A stretch of DNA of 64,000 nucleotides from Phialocephala subalpina (lineage: Eukaryota; Ascomycota; Leotiomycetes; Helotiales; Mollisiaceae). The position numbers and the translations under genes are program-made. The notes beneath the pieces were generated by a model. It ran no database searches, had not been told where the DNA came from, and was given only the letters and a program-made list of their open reading frames with translations. Location: contig FJOG01000068.1 of NCBI GenBank assembly GCA_900073065.1, positions 1-64,000 on the forward strand, read 5' to 3'. Positions 36,640 through 48,142 of the stretch are shown here, piece by piece. Position 1 is the first letter of the stretch; the number at the start of each line of letters is the position of its first letter.

Positions 36640-36739
36640 GATGGATGTGGATAGCTCTAGCAAATCTCTAGAAAGGCATCATTGCTGCCAGCAAATACGA
36701 GCCATTTGCTAAGTTCCCCAATCTATTACATTCGGTCTA

Positions 36740-37620
36740 TCATTTCGGTTCGTTTTCCTTGTTCTTGCCCGTCCAGAACTCCAAGTCCTCTTTAGTAGCA
36801 TCCTTCACGAGAACATGCACATGCTCCAGCGCCCTCACGCTCTGCAACGAAACCCAGTTCTTGAACCAAGTCACCCTCTTCGCATCCCCCAGTCTCTTTG
36901 CAAACGTCCCTTTCACAAACTCCTCAATGATCTTTCTACTCTCCTCGGTGACATCTCCTATCGTTCCATCCGTCTCAATAGGTGTCTTGCTCCAGACCAC
37001 AATATGGGTGATATCGGGAGTCAGACCGTACGGCCAATCGTTGAGCAAGATCTTGTAGTCTGGTGTCTCTTTGAAAGGCACAGTGGAGATGTAAGTGAAA
37101 GGCGGAGAGCCCCAGGGTAGACGATGTTGAATGAGGTAGTTGGTCATACTTCCATATTGCTTCTTGATGTCAGCGGACCATGCCATGTACCGGCGAAGGT
37201 CTGATGGCTTCCGCTTGAGAGTCTCGAGCTTGTTCGTAGCTAATGAGAATTAGCTCACAATGTCACGAACAACACAATGGAAATATAATAATAAAATATA
37301 ACTTAGTCACGTGTATCTCAACAACGCCCCTGACTTCAGGGGCAAAGATTGGATGAACACTCGGCTGGAATTTGAAGTCCGATCTCGGAAGGATATTCAA
37401 AATGATACAGAGCTCTGTAACTTTGGACATCTGAAGAGCAGAGGAGAAAACTGGAAAGGAAAGTCTCCCTACCTATGATCACCTTCAGCTCTTCCCAGTC
37501 GTGCAAATGGAACTCCTCATCTGTTTGAGACAGCACCCATCTGTCAACATCGGTGAGAGGAAAGGGAGCTTCCTCCTCCGCAACCTTCCCTTTGTCAAGA
37601 GTAACAGTGTTGTCCCCCAT
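36740..37620 (-). CDS. GIG1-like protein (DUF3605)
   Basis: Two exons, 37620-37473 and 37239-36740, with a long intron (gtaggg...cattag, 233 nt) that joins KVIIA to TNKLETLKRKPSDLRRYM; total 215 residues. The motif YISTVPFKETPDYKILLNDW-P-G and HIVVWSK...FVKGTF mark the DUF3605 family, named from the N-acetylglucosamine-induced protein GIG1 of Candida. Function is uncertain; roles in GlcNAc-linked metabolism have been proposed. Frame intact. Tail-to-tail with the TMEM208-like gene, about 100 bp apart. Confidence 0.85.
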
Positions 37621-37990
37621 CTTATCGCTCTTGACGGTCTACAACTTCGTTGTCCAACGTTGTGATGTGTTCATAGTCAAGATCTAATCTAATCGATCGT
37701 GATCCATGTACGCCGGGAAACTGGTTCCCAAAAAGGTTGAGATGAGCGGAACCGAGACCGCTGCCGAAGCTTAGCTTTTTCCGGCAAAACGAACCACAAC
37801 TTCTTGACATCTCCAGGTTTGACAAAAGTCCAGACGTTGCTCGACAACTTTCCTCCTGCTTGTCTGGCATCTTGTCTCGGACATCTATCTTCATCTGACC
37901 CAAGATTTCTAGTCGCAGACTCAGGACAGCGACATTCTACCTCAACATCGATTTGGAAATTCCCCCAACAATATCCCACCAGAATTTACA

Positions 37991-39153
37991 ATGGCCAGCC
38001 CATTCCTGTCGAAGGAGTATATCAATGGCGTATATATTCCATCTGGACTTCTGGTTGTCGGTACCTTGATTGTCAAGCAGGAATGGCTTCCTTATGCTAT
38101 ACTTCTTGCGCTTGCTCTGGGCGGATTCAAGATCTTCAATAGTAGTATGTATTCGCCCGCCCACTTTGTGGCAGATTCAATACGTCTTTGAGAAGTCAAT
38201 TAACACCATTTTTAGGTGCCAAACCGGTCCTCAAGCCTGATGCTTTCCAAGATTTCAAGCTCACAGAGAAGACAATCATTTCCCACAATGTCGCAATGTA
38301 AGTTGAACATCAACCCCAACCTCACACTATGCTAACCTCCATAGCTACCGATTCAAACTCCCCACCCCAAACTCAATCCTCGGTCTGCCAATCGGCCAGC
38401 ACATCTCCATCGCAGCTACTCTGCCCCAACCAGATGGCGCATCAAAGGAAATCGTTCGCTCCTACACGCCCGTCTCCGGTGACCACCAACCCGGTTCCTT
38501 CGACCTCCTCATCAAGTCCTATCCCACCGGTAACATCTCGAAACACATGGCATCGCTCGTCGTTGGACAAACAATCAAGGTCAGAGGACCGAAGGGCGCC
38601 ATGGTCTATACCCCCAACATGGTTCGCGCTTTTGGTATGATTGCAGGAGGAACTGGAATTACACCCATGTTGCAGATCATCCGTGCTGTAATTCGAGGCC
38701 GTCGTGCTGGTGACAAGACGGAGATTGATCTCATTTTCGCCAATGTCAATCAGGAGGATATTTTGTTGAAGGAGGATTTAGACACATTGGCAAAGGAGGA
38801 TGCAGGATTTAGGGTTCACTATGTTCTTAACAACCCACCTGAGAAGTGGACTGGTGGTGTTGGGTTTGTTACACCAGAGATGATTACGGTATGTCCCTTT
38901 TGCATGTTCTCGGTGTCTGGCTTCATGCTCGATATTGAGTCCCATTGTCCCTGCATCAAACTCCACTTGCGACTCCCGATCAATGCTAACTATGTACCTC
39001 CAGAACTGGCTTCCTAAGCCCGCTTCCGACGTCAAGCTCCTTCTCTGTGGTCCTCCTCCCATGATCTCAGCTATGAAGAAGGCCTCTGAGGGTCTTGGCT
39101 TCACCAAGGCAAGACCAGTTAGCAAGTTGGAAGATCAAGTCTTCGCTTTCTAG
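37991..39153 (+). CDS. NADH-cytochrome b5 reductase
   Basis: 309 residues in exons 37991-38144, 38216-38297, 38345-38888 and 39004-39153; every junction restores the frame. An N-terminal membrane anchor (LLVVGTLIV...[13 protein letters not shown]) is followed by the FAD domain with [20 protein letters not shown] and GNISKHM. The NADH domain then shows [14 protein letters not shown] and CGPPPMI near the C-terminus, ending in VFAF. It transfers electrons from NADH to cytochrome b5 at the ER or mitochondrial outer membrane for sterol and fatty-acid desaturation. Equivalent to fungal CBR1/MCR1-type enzymes; the short anchor favours the CBR1 type. Confidence 0.92.
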
Positions 39154-40646
39154 ACGATAGAACGACGCCACGAAGCGTTGGTGGGTGGCAGGTAATGCAA
39201 AAGTAAAATAATACATAACGTCTGGCAATGATCTTCATTAGCGGCGTTCTGGTTATTGCAGCATGCTGGGACAATGAGACTTGAAGCGTCCTGAAGACTT
39301 TGCTTAGAGATGAACAGCAGAAAATATGATGTTAATTTGCTGAAAGTTCGTCCTATTCTCCTCATGATTTTCACGCACTTGAAACCTTCAAGCAATTAGG
39401 GCGGAGATTGAAGATTATGTCGCATTAATATAGGTACCGGTAGCAAGGTTGTATCACCTGTTTCAATCCTGCGAGTGCATGCCCAAACAATTCAAATCAT
39501 CTTAGGAATTCTTGTATTTCAATTTTCCCTCCCTACGTTACTTATTCTGCTGTTTCGCACAAGTCTTTGGCACCAATGTGCGTCTCGCTGCGCCTAGTTC
39601 TCAGCTCAGACGACGGTTCTTGCGTTCCTCCTACCTACCACCGAGCGCGGGAGATTGACGGTCCTGAGCATTCCTTCCTGTTATGTCCATCAGTATCTTG
39701 GATTACGCTCACCACCTTTTTTAGCACCAGAGCTCCTTCTCTCACAACCCAGCCATCCCTCTATCCATTGGCCCCCGCCCAACACCTTCCTCACTACCCA
39801 GCGTTCCTTCTCAACAGGCACCGCACCTCTTGCTCACGACACAAGCCTCTCACCACACTGGGTTGCCACCTTATATTCTCGTCCTCCCCCTTAGAAAAGA
39901 AAGCCCTCCAAAAAAAAGAAGGGGAGGCAGAAATCTTTCTTTTCTAAGGGGGAGGACGAGAATATAAGGTGGCAACCCAGTGTGGTGAGAGGCTTGTGTC
40001 GTGAGCAAGAGGTGAGCCGACGCTCCTACATTCTCATGCTATGTATGCTGGGAAAGATGTCACGTCGTCGTCGCCGTCCACCGGTTCCTGCAGCCTCCAA
40101 CCTCAAGCCTACACCGAAACCAGTCACCCAGCGACGTCCAGCACATCTCGCCAGTCCACCACTACCTGGTACGTTCAATGCAGGTCGCCCTTCAACATCA
40201 TCTCGACGCACGGCCACGAAGTCCGTCGTCCAGTTACTGCCTCTGCCATCTGTCACGCGTGGACTCAATCTCGTTCAATGGGCGACCATCTTGTCAGCGA
40301 GCACTGATTGTGTGAACAGCATTCACGAAGAAGTCATCGACTCGAAGCTTCCAACCTGCGAATGTCGGTAAATTTGACACGTTTTGCAACCTGTCCTGGT
40401 TCACTGGCTGACTTGAGACATTCTCTGATCCTTCGCCTGACCCGGCCCCCTCTGTGTAGAGTTAGCAGACCCCTTCATCATCCTCGAAAAAATCACCACC
40501 GGCCTCTCGAGGTGCGCAAGCTCGTTCACATGACGGACTGTACAACTGTGATTCGAGTCGTACTGTACACTTTCGTCCGCATTCACGATTCGTCGTTTCT
40601 TCGAAGCTTTCGCAAGTTTTTGTTTATTCTGCTCGTTGTTCCAGGT
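39154..40646. other. Intergenic with long perfect hairpin
   Basis: No gene with a recognisable domain. Overlapping frames at 39567-39947, 39982-40371 and 40308-40913 span or flank the inverted repeat and probably arise from it or from antisense of the HeLo gene. Confidence 0.45.
39824..40014. repeat. 80-bp perfect inverted repeat, 31-bp loop
   Basis: Arms 39824-39903 and 39935-40014 are exact reverse complements over all 80 bases, starting CACCTCTTGCTCACGACACA. The 31-bp spacer (39904-39934) is A-rich and itself holds CCTCC...GGAGG. Identity ends abruptly on both sides. Either a recent inverted duplication / foldback element or an assembly foldback artefact. Confidence 0.95.
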
Positions 40647-42603
40647 CTATACTTTGATTTCCTGCAAGTTCTTGGTGATGAGCTCATAGAACTTTGCCTG
40701 CAGCTTCGCTCCAACAAAAACATCCATCTCATCAGCCTCTTCCGATATTCCAAACGCTGTCACGCCCTGCAGACAAGACTGGATGACGCCGTACAGGTTG
40801 TCCCCCATGTTACTCTGCACGTAGTCCAAATACCGCCCACTCAGCAGTTTCCCTCTCATCATTGCAGTTTCGCTGGGTCTTATTTCTTCCACTTCCTTGA
40901 AGCCAAGGATTGATTCAATCGTATCCCAGTACGATATCTCCAGGAGAATGATGCCAAGGCTGTAGATGTCATGCCGCTTCTTGTAGCTCTTTCCTTGCGC
41001 AGTATCTCGTGAAAGTCCTTGAACTTGAGGATGCCGGTACAAATCATGCAATACGTCTCCAGTCGGTCGTTCCGTCATGTCATTCCGTTGAGCTGGCCTG
41101 GAATAATCGAAACCGGAAAGATACGGCTTCGACAGGTCGCGATTTCCTTCTACTGCATCGAAGAACAAGAGGTTTTCACTTCGAAGGCCTTTGTGCAACC
41201 AATTGACTGCATGTAGCTTCTCCACGCATTCGACTATGGCTCTTGCTAGTGCAAATCGAGTCGTCAGACTTGGGACTCTCTTCTTCCTATCTTGGAGAAG
41301 CTGGGATAGCGAAACTGGTTTTGTGCTAGGTGCCACACCGGTTGGATTTTCGAAGACGAGGCCGAATCGAAAAGACGCGTCTTCCTTATTTGTATTATGG
41401 CGGATGTATCCCAAGCATGGCACCGCCGTGAATTGCTGTGTTCTTGTGTTCTCCCTAAGCAGAGCAACAAGTGCGTCAAGGCGACTGATGATTTTGTGGC
41501 CTTGCCCCACTCCTGGTGCACCTTTCACCTCTCCAGGCTTCCACTCAATCCAAACATGGCGATCTCTGCCCAACCTTGAGATGTACCATGCATCTGTTCT
41601 GTGATCATCATCTATGCTGGAATGATGGGTGAGCAACTTGATGCTAGTCACGGGTATCTCGCAGGATGTAATGTCTTCGACTGACTTTCCCAGCTCAAGT
41701 CTCTGCGCGAACTCATCCGTCAAGGTGTCCATTTCCATCGCCGAGCCTAAAGCTTTGAATTGCGCAAGACCCGTGAGATGTCTGGACTGATCGGAATCGC
41801 TGTACAAGCCCTGCACCCGATCATAACCGCCCCTCATCACCATCTGGTGTCCTTCATTTGAATCCTTGGTCAAGTGGACAGCCAACCCCGCTTCCGCGAT
41901 TTCCTGCAGATGATTTAGCTTGTCGTTTAGCTGTATGATCATGAAGTCCGTTCTCATCTGGCGCGTCAATAACATCTCCATTTGCTGTGTGTTGAGGAGT
42001 TCAACTAAATAATTGTTCAATCCTGAGAGCTTGCCTAGGAGTTCCTCGAGCGACTTTTTATCGGACATCGCCCAACGCAGCTTCGCTGGGAATTTACTCG
42101 TTTGCGCGATGAACTTGGTGCATTTCTCCAATAGGTCTCCAGAATGTGGGAATCGGTTGCAGAATTCCTCCTCGCTCTCGGAGACGTCTCTGATTTGCCT
42201 GTCTCGACTTTGGGTTTCCAGCTCCTCCGCAATCAGTGGGTTGACCAGTGGCTGTAATCGACCATCAAGTCGTCCGAATTGCATCAAGAGCCGCCTTTGC
42301 TGATCCAGTACATCTATGATGATGTTTTTGCTGTATCGGTCGATTGCGAGAGTTTCATCTCGTTCTGTCAACTTGGTTACTGTGGCCCAGTCGAGAAGTC
42401 GGCATTGTTCTGTTTTCACTCGGACCCGGAGATATTGGTATTCTTTAGCTAGGCCGCGTGCTTCTGAGAGCAATTGATACGCTGGTGGGGGTGTTAGAAA
42501 TTGCGTTTTGACAAGGAGGGGAATGTGTTGTACCTGTTACGCATCCTGAGAATATCTGAAAAGTTAACGAGACTAGTCCTAGACTTATACCAACTGGATC
42601 CAT
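40647..42603 (-). CDS. HeLo-domain pseudokinase
   Basis: 634 residues in two exons (42603-42534 and 42481-40647; intron gtacaa...caccag). The N-terminus MDPVGISLGLVSLTFQIFSG, followed by YQLL-EARGLAKEYQYLRVR and LLDWA, is a clear HeLo domain (as in HET-S). In HET-S this domain inserts in membranes and kills the cell when activated. Helical sequence follows to about 230, then a kinase fold from about 290 to 630. Key catalytic residues are missing: HRD is HKG (about 453-455, WLHKGLRSENLLFF) and DFG is GFD (about 480-482, YLSGFDYSRP). HDIYSLGIILLE is the conserved alpha-F segment. The fold is retained but catalysis is unlikely. No amyloid repeat is evident. It lies head-to-head with the kinase fusion gene. 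Frame intact. Confidence 0.88.
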
Positions 42604-43467
42604 CGTTCTGTATATGCAAGCTCGTTGTTTGACAAATTGTTGCCAGGTATATTTGAAGGTTTAAGAAAGAGGCAATCGCGATGCATCAATATTTAGGCAT
42701 TGTCTTGAAATTAAGCGAAATGCGCCAGCTGCGAACTATAGATCGAGATGGATGATGAAGTTTGGAGGAATTGTGAGTCGTGACGAGGCTGTGCTTAGGT
42801 ATGTTGACTTCTGCTCCTCGGTGAGGCAATAGTGGGATACAACTTCGAATTAGCGCTGAATCAGGCTGCAGAAGCCTCAAGCCCCGTTCAGGTTTCTGCA
42901 CACCATCGAGGCTAAGCTGACCAATCTCCAGGCTTTGATGTCCCAGCTTGACGCCTTTTCGGCGAAGCGGTCATACGACGAGGCTGTCGACGCTGCTATT
43001 GATCAGTTGTGGTATCCCAATCATACTGAACGCCACCATGCCCTGTGATGCAACTCAATCGAAGTTCTCAGTCAGCGAAATGTGGGGATCTTCACGACAG
43101 ACGTGAGTCGATCCCGCCTAAATCATGACGTTGGGGGCCAAATGCTTCATCTAAGGATTTCCTTTGGCTCATTCCAACGAGTTAAGCTAACGTTACATCA
43201 ACACTTGCAAGATCACCGTAAGCTGCGCCTCTCAAACGCCTTGAAAGTCCTTGAGAGTTGATGTCACAGAAGAGGGACAATGTCCGAACTATATATGGTG
43301 ATTGGTATGACCACCCTAAAACATAAGGCTTCAGCCAGGTTAGTCTATTGGTACTTTGCAACCCCTCACCCCACAACATCAATCATATAATAATGACTGA
43401 TGCGTAACCAGGGTCGATAAAACTTCCCATCCTAGGTTCAACTTTTTGATGAAAACCAGTCGCAACA
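42604..43467. promoter_or_regulatory. Shared divergent promoter region
   Basis: 864 bp between the start codons of the HeLo pseudokinase (minus) and the kinase / AIG2-like / ankyrin gene (plus). Contains the control regions of both. I see no clear TATA box or repeated operator. Confidence 0.5.
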
Positions 43468-46400
43468 ATGCCGAGTCAATACCATAAACCAACTGTAGAG
43501 GATGAGGATGAAGAAGGATCCATGCCCTTCCCCTCTGAAGCACAATTCAACCGAGCACTTGATCAGTTTCTCCCACAACTTGACGCGATACTGGGCTTTA
43601 AACAAATCATTCGCGACAATGTTTTCACTCGAATCACGGAAATACTACAGACCTATGGAAAGGGAGAATGGAGCTTGCGGCCACGAACGTTCGCCATCTT
43701 GAGAATGCTAGGCTGCACTGAACTCAGTACGTGAAATTCTTCCCTTTCTTTGCAAAGATATTCAGAGCCAAACTCTTCGCGAGTACTGCGCACTCGGCTC
43801 CTCAGCCCCTCGACTCCCAAGTCATACTTCAAATCTCATACTGATTTCTCTATAGTGGACACTTTCGTGCGCGAGAATCGGCTTGACATCTTCCTACCTT
43901 ACAACGAAAGCAATCTACCCGATGCTATTAAAGGCGAAGAATATCGGACGAAATTCCTCACATTGCAAGAAACTGTGCTGCCTCCATATCATGTCGAAGA
44001 CCTCGAGAGCGGAGGTGATCACGTGCATTTCAGTGCACTCGCTGATGACTACTTCCCCTCCCGGAGAACACTCGATCAAGGAGAATTCAGCACAGTCGAT
44101 CATGTCTACAGCAGTCTCAGTCTCCGTCAGTATGCGCGAAAGAGAATTCGCCGGGGACGGTCCTCGAAGGAAGACATGAGGCTTCTTGCTCAATTCGAGA
44201 ATGAACTGCAGGCAGTGAAGAAAATGTCGCATCGACATATCGTCAAACTCAAAGGTTCCTACACAGATCCATTTTGGGTCGGGCTCATTATGACGCCTGT
44301 TGCTGATGGAGATCTTGAGGAGTATCTGAGTCTCCCTGATACTACCAACATTCGCAAACAATGCCTTCGAACATTCTTCGGATGTCTTACAATGGCAATG
44401 GGCTATTTGCATCAACACAACATGTGTCATGGCGATGTCAAGCCTCGAAATGTTCTGGTCAAGGATGGACAATGTTTGCTAACGGACTTTGGAACCACGA
44501 GATTCTGGGAGGATGACGGAAGGAGCACGACAAACTCGATAGCTGCATGCACCGTCAGATACTGTGCACCAGAAGTCTATGACAAGAAGGTAAACGATTT
44601 CATCTTCCCCAGCAAGCGAACTAAGCTAACATGCTTGAACAGGGTAGGGGGCGTGCCACTGATATATGGTCATTGGGTTGCGTGTTCCTGGAAATGGCAA
44701 CCGTCCTCTGCGGTTCTTCTCTAGAGAAAATGAGAGACTTCTACGCCACCGAAGGAACTCAAGGACCATACGCTTGGAATAATCTGGATGCGACCTCCGC
44801 TTGGATACACAAACTTCAGAGCAGCACCGCCGCGGGAGACGACACGGAACCACTTGAGTGGATTTCTGGGATGCTCGAGTATTCTCCGAGTGAACGACTT
44901 GTGATCAGCCAGGTCAAAGGAGTTATCATCGATGCTCATGGCGAGCATGCGTTCATGTGTAGAGATTGCATGGACGAGACGCATGAGCCAGACATACAGA
45001 CAAGTCCAGTTGATACGCCAACAATCAGCTTCCCGAAGATAGTGCAGAGCCTGTTGAAAGGAGATGTCTCATCGTCAGAGAAAGATGGGATGGTCACTGC
45101 TAGTATGCTGAATATTCCAGAAAGGTCAGCCAAGAAGTGCATACCGAAGAAGTAAGTTCCTAAAATCACCCCCTTGAGTTCATGTTAAAAATATTAGGAT
45201 CCATTTCAAACGCTCAGCGACTCCTTCTCCTGTCCGTGAGCATTCATCTCACGAAGAGCTGCCGAGTACGAGAACCGTGGATGATGCGCTATCAGTCCCA
45301 TCAACGATTACCCCGCCGTCGTCACCGAAAGTGTCCAAGGCGAAAATTGCTACCAATTCACCGACGACAACTCCTCAATCGCCATCATCATCTCGAGTCA
45401 GATTTGGCTTGTTACCAGAAGAGCTACGACCTTCGGCGCCAGTTGATCCACTGGAAGAAGACGATGACACTTCGTTCCCGCTTCCCGAGCCTTTAAATCA
45501 TCCACCCTTATGCAGTAAAGATTGTTTCCCACTACCAAAATCTACACTATCGCCCTCCTATATCCTCGCAGGATGCAACCACTTCTCACTCAATGAGATC
45601 AACTTTGCGAAACGCTACTCCACGACCAATCTCTTCGTCTACGGTGGATTGATGTTCCCTCATATCCTGCATTCCATTGCAGATAAATCCATCAAGGGTG
45701 TATATTCGCCAGTCCACCAACGTCGTCTTTACCCAACCTCGATGGACTGGGCAAGAGCTGACGACTCGATCAAAAGTGCATGTGGGAATATGACTCCTGC
45801 TAGGTTGAAAGGCTTCGATCGATGGAGAGTCTCAAAGCTGGATTGGGCAGTCATCCAAGATAATCGCCTGACAGGGAAGATCCTCCGAGCTCGGGAAGCC
45901 AAGAACTACTATCCAATCGAGCCTCCACCATCCGGTGAGGTTTTTGGATTCCTGATCCTCGGCATCACGGAAGAAGCATTACGGTATATTGACATGCTGC
46001 TTGCGACCACCGAAAAGAAGAAGAAGAAAGATCCATCGAAGTCGGGCAGCGATGACGACGAACATTCTGGATCCGAGGGCGGGTCAAAAGCGATCAATCC
46101 TGCAGACAGGCCTCTACAGAGACAAGTTGTTAAAGTAGATGTTGAACTTATGAACGGCGAAATGGCCTCTGTCGATGCTACGACATATGTCTATGCGCAC
46201 GGGATGAAAGACCTCAGAGGTCTCTGGAGTCCAGAACGTTTCCTACAATCTCGGAAAGCAAAACAGTTGCTGAGAAACGAGACAATGCTGAGGACCGAGG
46301 AGCAGATATTAGCCTCGACAATGCAGATCTCATATGCTTTGACAGGTGACTACCTGTGCAGCACGATCACGACTGGGAATTACGATGAGCTCCAACGACT

Positions 46401-47283
46401 TCTAGGGGATCGTTTCGACCCGAACGGCGCATGCAAAGTATACGGATACCCACTCCAGGCCGCATCTTGTCTGGGAAACAAGGACATGGTGCGCCTCCTA
46501 CTCGACTATGGCGCCGACGTCAATTCTGTTGGAGGTCGATACCAAACACCATTGATCGCAGCTACTATGGCAAGTCGGAAGAGCATCACTGAACAACTAC
46601 TCAAAGCCAAAGCCGATGTTCTAGCCGATGGCGGTGTCTACGTTAACGCTCTCTACCAAGCAGTGGGACATTCTGATTGGGCTATCGCCGAGATGTTGCT
46701 TGAGCGTGGCGCTTGGCTGACAGACAATTATCGCGAAATCGTGGATCTAGCGCGAGAAAAAGGCGATGAAGAAATGCTGGACTTGCTCGAAAAGTATGAT
46801 TGGAGAAGGCAATGTCGACGAGCTATCACTTACGCCAAACAACAAAGACGAGAGATTGAGCAAGGGGGAAATGAAGGAGGGGGACAGATGGTCAGGTCAT
46901 CAAAGATCTTGATGGCAGTCGGAAAGAAGTATATGGTGTTGCAGACTGAGGCGGGGAGTTGGAGAGGTCATAAATTGGTGGCGATTGTGAAGGCTGCGCT
47001 GGAAGCTGGAGCAAATCCAAGTATCGTGGATATGATCCGGAATGCTATGGAGCCTGTTGCTGCATTGGTCCATATGCTGAAGGATCAAGACAGGCAGGAG
47101 AGAGATCCTGAATATCGGAAAGAGATTGAGGATAGGCGGGGTTTGGACTCGGATGAGAGCGATATCGAGCAGTCGAGAAAAGAGCCGGAAAGGAGGAGTT
47201 CACCAAGCCAGTCGTCTCGGTCTCGAGTGTCATTTCAAGACGATCCTTCGAGATCCAGGGCAAACCGGGGATCTGAAAGATGA
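43468..47283 (+). CDS. Protein kinase / AIG2-like / ankyrin fusion protein
   Basis: Exons 43468-43726, 43856-44589, 44643-45151 and 45198-47283 give 1195 residues, and all junctions keep the frame. An N-terminal helical region (1-150) precedes a kinase domain (about 150-480) with the Lys in YARKRI, catalytic loop CHGDVKPRNVL, DFG (LTDFGTT), CAPE and DIWSLG. It is predicted active. A Ser/Pro-rich linker (about 500-600) follows. An AIG2 / gamma-glutamylcyclotransferase-like domain starts at NLFVYGGLMFPHIL (about 645) and continues through GEVFGFLILGITEEAL. This domain carries a Lys/Ser/Asp-rich insert (EKKKKKDPSKSGSDDD) where the family acidic residue is expected. Ankyrin-type repeats (about 890-1040; DMVRLLLDYGADVNSV) and a charged RS-rich tail close the protein. 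The first intron is introner-like copy A. Likely a cytosolic signalling scaffold; substrate unknown. Confidence 0.85.
43727..43855 (+). mobile_element. Introner-like element (intron copy A)
   Basis: A 129-nt intron, GTACGTGAA...ACTGATTTCTCTATAG; removal joins CTEL to MDTFVREN in frame. About 84% identical end to end with the hydrolase intron at 28822-28960, while the host genes and flanking exons are unrelated. Internal stem CGAGT (43780-43784) pairs with ACTCG (43792-43796), inside GAGCC (43765-43769) and GGCTC (43796-43800), sharing one base at the junction. Confidence 0.8.
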
Positions 47284-48142
47284 TGAAGGAGTTCTATATC
47301 TAATGATTCAGTTAATTTGGGACATTCTGCCTACCAAGATTGTTGAAAATTTGTGGTACATTCAAAACCCACCGCAGAAGGTGAGTACATCTTAGGAGAT
47401 GTGCACTTTAATTAAAGCTAACTCCTCTTAGGGTTATTGCCCGACATCATGGTGAGCATCCTGGAAACGAGAAAACTCCAATCAAGCTTGAAAAATACCA
47501 CACGGGAACCATCCTCTCGCTGGCGGAAAGCAAATCGGGATACGCGCGCTTGAAAACATCTAATTCACCATGTTTAAAGCACCTCTCGCTTCTATCTCCC
47601 TGTTCATCTTTTGTATCTCGTCCCATTCTGCCTCTTTCATGACTTCTAAAAACTTTAGATGATCGTCACGTGTATCTCGTTTTCACGAGCACCTCGACCC
47701 TGACCAATCAAAGTACGGCTTCCCGATCAGGAAATTTTTCTTCCTCGATTGGTTACACGGCGACCATGCTATGTGCTTACACATACAAAACAGAGGCATG
47801 CAGAATGTTCTTCGGAGATTCATTGACAAATATCTTCATTGGTAATACTTGATATCTTTCGCATACCTTTACTGCGAGAAGAATACTTCAAATATTTGTT
47901 ACTTCTCGATCGTAAGTCCGAAGTTTCAAGTGTTGTGTAATGCATCAATGTTTGTAATCCATTGATGCTTTTATTGTTCTCCTTCGAGATATAAATGTTG
48001 AAGAAATTCCGGCTTGGAAGTCCTCTTTTGAATCCTCTTTACCCCGCATTGCTACCTCATATCACTTGAACTTCTCCCATACACGCAACTTTCCAACTGA
48101 ACAGCGAGCTACATCTCTTTATAACTTGCTTAAAAATTCATC
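47284..48142. other. Intergenic, no gene seen
   Basis: Downstream flank of the kinase gene and promoter of the reductase. No recognisable frame; AT-leaning with a pyrimidine-rich leader before 48143. Confidence 0.45.

Noticed and set aside
39982..40371. Arg/Pro-rich small protein over the inverted repeat
   Set aside because: It partly reads through the hairpin arm and has no conserved features; likely fortuitous.
43750..44724. Kinase gene start at 43750 inside the intron
   Set aside because: This start lies within the introner-like intron; the exon 43468-43726 joins in frame and is the better start.
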